Source: Pseudomonas sp. B21-015 (GTDB taxonomy: Bacteria > Pseudomonadota > Gammaproteobacteria > Pseudomonadales > Pseudomonadaceae). From it: 64,000 nucleotides of DNA. Each line of letters begins with the position of its first letter. Position 1 is the first letter of the stretch. Positions 61,183 through 64,000 of the stretch are shown in pieces. Under the pieces are notes generated by a model. It ran no database searches. It saw nothing but the letters and a program-made list of their open reading frames with translations, and was not told where the DNA came from. The position numbers were made by a program, and so were the translations under genes. The stretch covers positions 6,448,001-6,512,000 of the forward strand of contig NZ_CP087196.1 of assembly GCF_024749285.1 (NCBI RefSeq). The letters are read 5' to 3'.

Positions 61183-61539
61183 ATGCGGTTGATGGGATGG
61201 TCGTTGCTTCTGGCGCTCACATCGGGCGAAGCGCTGGCCCAGGCCTGCGTGGTGCACAGTACGGCTGAGCGGCTCGACGTGAAGGTTTGCCAGCAAAACC
61301 GTAACATCCCGGAAAAACTGTTCGCCGACGGATTCTGCAAGCCGAACCTTCCCGGACAGAAAGTCGAGGTGCAGTACGTCGACCAATGCCCCACTGGCGC
61401 ATTCGGGGTGTGCAACAACGCTCAAGTCGCCAATATGCCTTACCGGCAGGATATTCACTATTACGGCGTGGCTACCGACGCGGCGTATTTGAAACCGTTT
61501 TGCGAAGCCCAGAGCCAGGGAACCTGGCTCAAACCTTGA
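61183..61539 (+). CDS. Secreted cysteine-containing protein of unknown function
   Basis: The 118-residue protein has a signal peptide (MRLMGWSLLLALTSGEALAQ, cleavage after ALA) and five or six cysteines in the mature part (ACVVHS, VCQQN, FCKPN, QCPTG, VCNNA, FCEAQ), enough for two or three disulfides. It has an excellent GGAGG site. It is placed between two CobW genes, so it may be periplasmic and metal-related, but I do not recognise the family. It ends five bases before the stop of the convergent DUF1826 gene. Confidence 0.8.
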   Translation: MRLMGWSLLLALTSGEALAQACVVHSTAERLDVKVCQQNRNIPEKLFADGFCKPNLPGQKVEVQYVDQCPTGAFGVCNNAQVANMPYRQDIHYYGVATDAAYLKPFCEAQSQGTWLKP

Positions 61540-61543
61540 GCAG

Positions 61544-62194
61544 CTAGCTCAACCAGTCGAGGGTCAGGATCAAACGGCGCTCGCCCGGTGCCGGCTGCGG
61601 TGAGCGGTGGATCAGACCGAAGCCTTCGTTGCCGTGCCACTTCTCTCCTTTGAGCAGCGCCACTTCGCCACTGGCGATCTGCTGGATCAGCGAGTCGTCC
61701 TGCGGTTCGGCGTCCGGTTTGCCTAATTGCCGGCGATCCATCGCCCCTTCCTTCAGCCACTGGCTGCCAATACCTGCGTAGGTGGTGATCAACCGCACCG
61801 GCACATGATCGACGTGGAAACGCGGGCACATGGCTTTGTCCAGAACCCGCAGGCGCAGGCCGATGCGCTGGGCGCCCAATAGGCAGGCGAAAGCGCTGAC
61901 CAGCCAGGAAACGTCGGAGATGAAGCCTTCGTAGCCTTCCAGATCGCTGAAGCCTGAGGCTAAACCGTGGAGATTGGGTTCGGCGTCCTCACTGGGCATT
62001 TCCAGGGAAAGCGACTCGGCCAGCGGTTCGTTCAGGGACAACAGCAAGCGACCGAAATCGGCAATGTGTGCCGGCAGTTGGCGTTGCCAGAGGCCGAGGT
62101 TTACGCCGTCATCCAGAATCCCGGTCAGCGCTTTGGGCGTATCACCTTGAACCTGACCAATGACCGATCGCCGCTTCAGACTGGGCGCCAACAT
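61544..62194 (-). CDS. DUF1826 family protein
   Basis: The 216-residue soluble protein matches DUF1826: LWQRQLPAHIADFGRLLLSL near 35-54, SDVSWLVSAFACLLGAQRIG near 92-111, and MCPRFHVDHVPVRLITTYAG near 122-141, with histidines H127 and H130 in an F-H-x-D-H pattern that could hold a metal. Its start overlaps the stop of the CobW gene by one base (62194), so both are one unit. In P. aeruginosa, as I remember it, the orthologue lies in the Zur-controlled cluster. Function unknown. Confidence 0.88.
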   Translation of the reverse strand: MLAPSLKRRSVIGQVQGDTPKALTGILDDGVNLGLWQRQLPAHIADFGRLLLSLNEPLAESLSLEMPSEDAEPNLHGLASGFSDLEGYEGFISDVSWLVSAFACLLGAQRIGLRLRVLDKAMCPRFHVDHVPVRLITTYAGIGSQWLKEGAMDRRQLGKPDAEPQDDSLIQQIASGEVALLKGEKWHGNEGFGLIHRSPQPAPGERRLILTLDWLS

Positions 62195-63402
62195 CAGGCA
62201 GCCGCCTCTTCATGCCAAGGGCCGAACGGATCAGGCAGCAACCGCCAGCCCTCGACACCCAAGGCCATTTCAGCATCCGTCAGCAGACAGTTATCGAGTT
62301 CGGCGGTGAGTTGCGCAAAGTCGATGTTCTGGCCGATAAACACCAGTTCCTGACGGCAATCGCCGGTGGCGGCCGTCCAGTTTTCCATGATCCCGGCGGT
62401 GCTTTCTTCGTCTTGCGGCCACTGATTTTTCGGCACGAAACGCCACCAGCGCCCGGCAAAGCCGTGGCGCATCAAGCCGCCGGCCTGGGACCAGCTGCCG
62501 GCATCCATGTGTTTGCTGGCCAGCCAGAAAAAGCCCTTGGAACGCAGCAGTTTGCCGTTCACCCACGGACGGTCAATGAAGCTGAAGAAGCGCTGCGGAT
62601 GAAACGGTCGCCGCGCCCGATAAGCCGTGGAGGCGATACCGTATTCCTCGGTTTCCGGCACGTGTTCACCGCGCAATTCCTGTAACCATCCTGGCGCCTG
62701 AGCGGCCTTTTCGAAGTCGAAGCGGCCGGTGTTGAGGATTTTCCTGAGCGGCACTTCGCCCATGACCATCGGAATGATTTCCGCCTGGGCATTGAGCCGT
62801 TCAAGGATCGCGATCAACTCCTGGCGTTCGCTGCTGCTGATCAAATCGATCTTGCTGATCAGGATCACGTCAGCGAACTCGATTTGCTCGATCAACAGGT
62901 CGGTGATCGAGCGTTCGTCCTCCTCGCCCAGGGTTTCGCCACGGGAAGCGAGGCTTTCGGCGGCCTGATAGTCGAGCAGGAAGTTCATGCCGTCGACCAC
63001 GGTGACCATGGTGTCGAGCCGCGCAATGTCGGCCAGGCTCTGCCCTGCTTCATCGCGAAACGTGAAGGTTTCCGCCACGGGAAGCGGCTCTGAGATGCCC
63101 GTGGATTCGATCAACAGATAATCGAAACGACCGTCCTTGGCGAGTTTGCTGACCTCTTCGAGCAAATCTTCCCTCAAGGTGCAGCAAATGCAGCCGTTGC
63201 TCATTTCCACGAGTTTTTCTTCGGCACGGTTCAGGCTGACATCACGCTGAACTTCACTGCCATCGATATTGATCTCGCTCATGTCGTTGACGATCACCGC
63301 GACCCGCAAATTATCGCGATTACGTAGTACGTAATTAAGCAGTGTACTTTTTCCGGCGCCGAGAAAGCCCGACAGGACGGTCACGGGGAGACGATTGGGC
63401 AT
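62194..63402 (-). CDS. zigA: Zinc metallochaperone GTPase, ZigA type (CobW family)
   Basis: The 402-residue G3E GTPase delivers zinc under shortage. Walker [10 protein letters not shown] is at 12-20, the CxCC metal motif at 71-74 ([10 protein letters not shown]), Walker B-like [11 protein letters not shown], and SKIDL for guanine binding. The CobW_C domain (about 270-390) has [11 protein letters not shown] and [13 protein letters not shown]. The length and C-terminal histidine/tryptophan segments match ZigA/YciC rather than the shorter YjiA. A Zur-like box lies 49 bases upstream. Symbol by family resemblance. Confidence 0.9.
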   Translation of the reverse strand: MPNRLPVTVLSGFLGAGKSTLLNYVLRNRDNLRVAVIVNDMSEINIDGSEVQRDVSLNRAEEKLVEMSNGCICCTLREDLLEEVSKLAKDGRFDYLLIESTGISEPLPVAETFTFRDEAGQSLADIARLDTMVTVVDGMNFLLDYQAAESLASRGETLGEEDERSITDLLIEQIEFADVILISKIDLISSSERQELIAILERLNAQAEIIPMVMGEVPLRKILNTGRFDFEKAAQAPGWLQELRGEHVPETEEYGIASTAYRARRPFHPQRFFSFIDRPWVNGKLLRSKGFFWLASKHMDAGSWSQAGGLMRHGFAGRWWRFVPKNQWPQDEESTAGIMENWTAATGDCRQELVFIGQNIDFAQLTAELDNCLLTDAEMALGVEGWRLLPDPFGPWHEEAAA

Positions 63403-63450
63403 CAGGTATTCCTCACAGGGATGCCCGGTCGCAATGTCGGGCTTAATTTA

Positions 63451-63465
63451 AGCTATAGTATAACA
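63451..63465. promoter_or_regulatory. Zur-like operator before the zigA-type gene
   Basis: On the minus strand TGTTATACTATAGCT agrees with the Zur dyad TGTTATA-w-TATAACA at 13 of 15 positions. It lies between the divergent zigA-type gene and the gene at 63545 and could serve both. Confidence 0.75.
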
Positions 63466-63544
63466 ATGCAATCTAGCCACTCCCCTCTTGCTCACCAAGA
63501 CAAAGGGCACGATGCTTTAACCCGTCCGCCCCTTGACAAATGCC

Positions 63545-63922
63545 ATGGGAAACGCCCTGAGACTCTCGCTGTTGAGTCTTTCGCTACTGATCGCGGTCGA
63601 TGCCTGGGGACAAATCCCCAGCCTGGCCAAATGCACCCGCAGCGCCAATCTGCTGGCCTGCGTGGATGCCGACGGCAATGCCTACAGCGTTAACACCGTC
63701 GGTAGCACGATCTACTTGCGCGGCTTTGAAGTGGCCGGTAAACGCTATTGGGCGCAAACCAATAGCCGTTACGGGCAACTGACGTTCTTTACCGGCATCG
63801 CGTCCGATGGCGAAGCGTGGGTCGGCTACAACCGCCGGGTTGGCTGGACAACCATCAATCGGTTCTCCAGCTCCGGCGGCAGCAGTGGCAAGTTCACGTG
63901 TAGCCGGATGACCGGCTGCTAG
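63545..63922 (+). CDS. Secreted small protein of unknown function
   Basis: The 125-residue protein has a signal peptide (MGNALRLSLLSLSLLIAVDA, cleavage about WGQ) and a mature part rich in glycine, serine and aromatic residues, with cysteines in KCTRS, ACVDA, TCSRM and the final GC. The tail FSSSGGSSGKFTCSRMTGC is likely exposed. It is divergent from the zigA-type gene and may share the Zur box. A TTG at 63533 is another possible start; neither has a strong ribosome site. Its stop overlaps the stop of the next gene by two bases. Confidence 0.7.
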   Translation: MGNALRLSLLSLSLLIAVDAWGQIPSLAKCTRSANLLACVDADGNAYSVNTVGSTIYLRGFEVAGKRYWAQTNSRYGQLTFFTGIASDGEAWVGYNRRVGWTTINRFSSSGGSSGKFTCSRMTGC

Positions 63923-64000
63923 GCCTGCGTTTTTTTCTGTTCCTGCTGCCAGGCGATGTAGCTGTTCATCGGTGGGTTCTTCTGAAAATAGCGCTGCAAA
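63919..64000 (-). CDS. 3' end of an unidentified gene
   Basis: Only the last 26 codons are present, reading LQRYFQKNPPMNSYIAWQQE, QKKTQA and a stop at 63919. The codon use and the tight convergent stop suggest a real gene that begins outside the window. I cannot assign a family from so short a piece. Confidence 0.55.
   Translation of the reverse strand, partial: LQRYFQKNPPMNSYIAWQQEQKKTQA

Noticed and set aside
1..64000. CRISPR arrays, tRNA or rRNA genes
   Set aside because: No regularly spaced direct repeats with unique spacers and no cloverleaf or rRNA-like stretch were seen. The repeats present are inverted and between genes.

Overview
The window is a piece of a Pseudomonas chromosome, most likely of the P. 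fluorescens group. The evidence is the GC-rich coding, the REP palindromes of the type seen in that group (GTGGGAGCGGGCTTGC and GTGGGAGCGAGCCTGC cores), and a gene order I recognise from memory as Pseudomonas core: hupA-rubredoxin genes-ubiCA-phoBR-pst/phoU, purEK, aspA, pycA/oadA/pycR, uvrD and a Zur-type CobW locus.

Positions 1 to about 5600 are accessory and look transferred. They hold the 3' end of an Imm11-like gene, an SMI1/KNR4 immunity gene, two small orphan genes, a ComJ-like gene broken by a 7-bp tandem repeat, and short relics of rhs genes: two of the N-terminal segment and one of the YD-repeat core. This reads as an immunity-gene bank left behind by successive rhs toxin/immunity modules. 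It is followed by a DUF6124 gene with a strongly structured leader, a fragment resembling the 5' domain of a group II intron, and a levansucrase gene whose promoter carries a LexA-like box. No REP element lies in the first 9.4 kb, whereas about 19 lie in the rest.

From about 6 to 24.6 kb the window is core: HU protein, rubredoxin and its reductase, ubiquinone synthesis (ubiC, ubiA), the phosphate regulators phoB-phoR, a CNNM/CorC-type membrane protein, an M23 peptidase, a CheY-like regulator, and phoU-pstB-pstA-pstC-pstS on the minus strand. Pho boxes are visible before phoB, pstC and pstS, so sensing (PhoR/PhoU), transport (PstSCAB) and control (PhoB) lie together.

From 24.9 to 48.7 kb lie thioesterase, mutarotase and small envelope genes, purE-purK, a LysR gene divergent from aspA, an amino-acid symporter and an asparaginase. 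The last three with aspA make an Asn/Asp/Ala use cluster. Next come a mosaic pseudogene, a MocR-type regulator whose linker is built of DnaA-box-like repeats, two acetyltransferases, a homocysteine methyltransferase divergent from an amino-acid ABC system, an autotransporter barrel, and the two-subunit pyruvate carboxylase (pycA, oadA) with its regulator pycR.

From 48.8 kb to the end lie a GGDEF/EAL protein, uvrD, a Tim44-like protein, an orphan SMI1/KNR4 protein, a CPA2 antiporter, pdxY, and a zinc-homeostasis locus with two CobW GTPases and a Zur-like box. The window ends inside a minus-strand gene.
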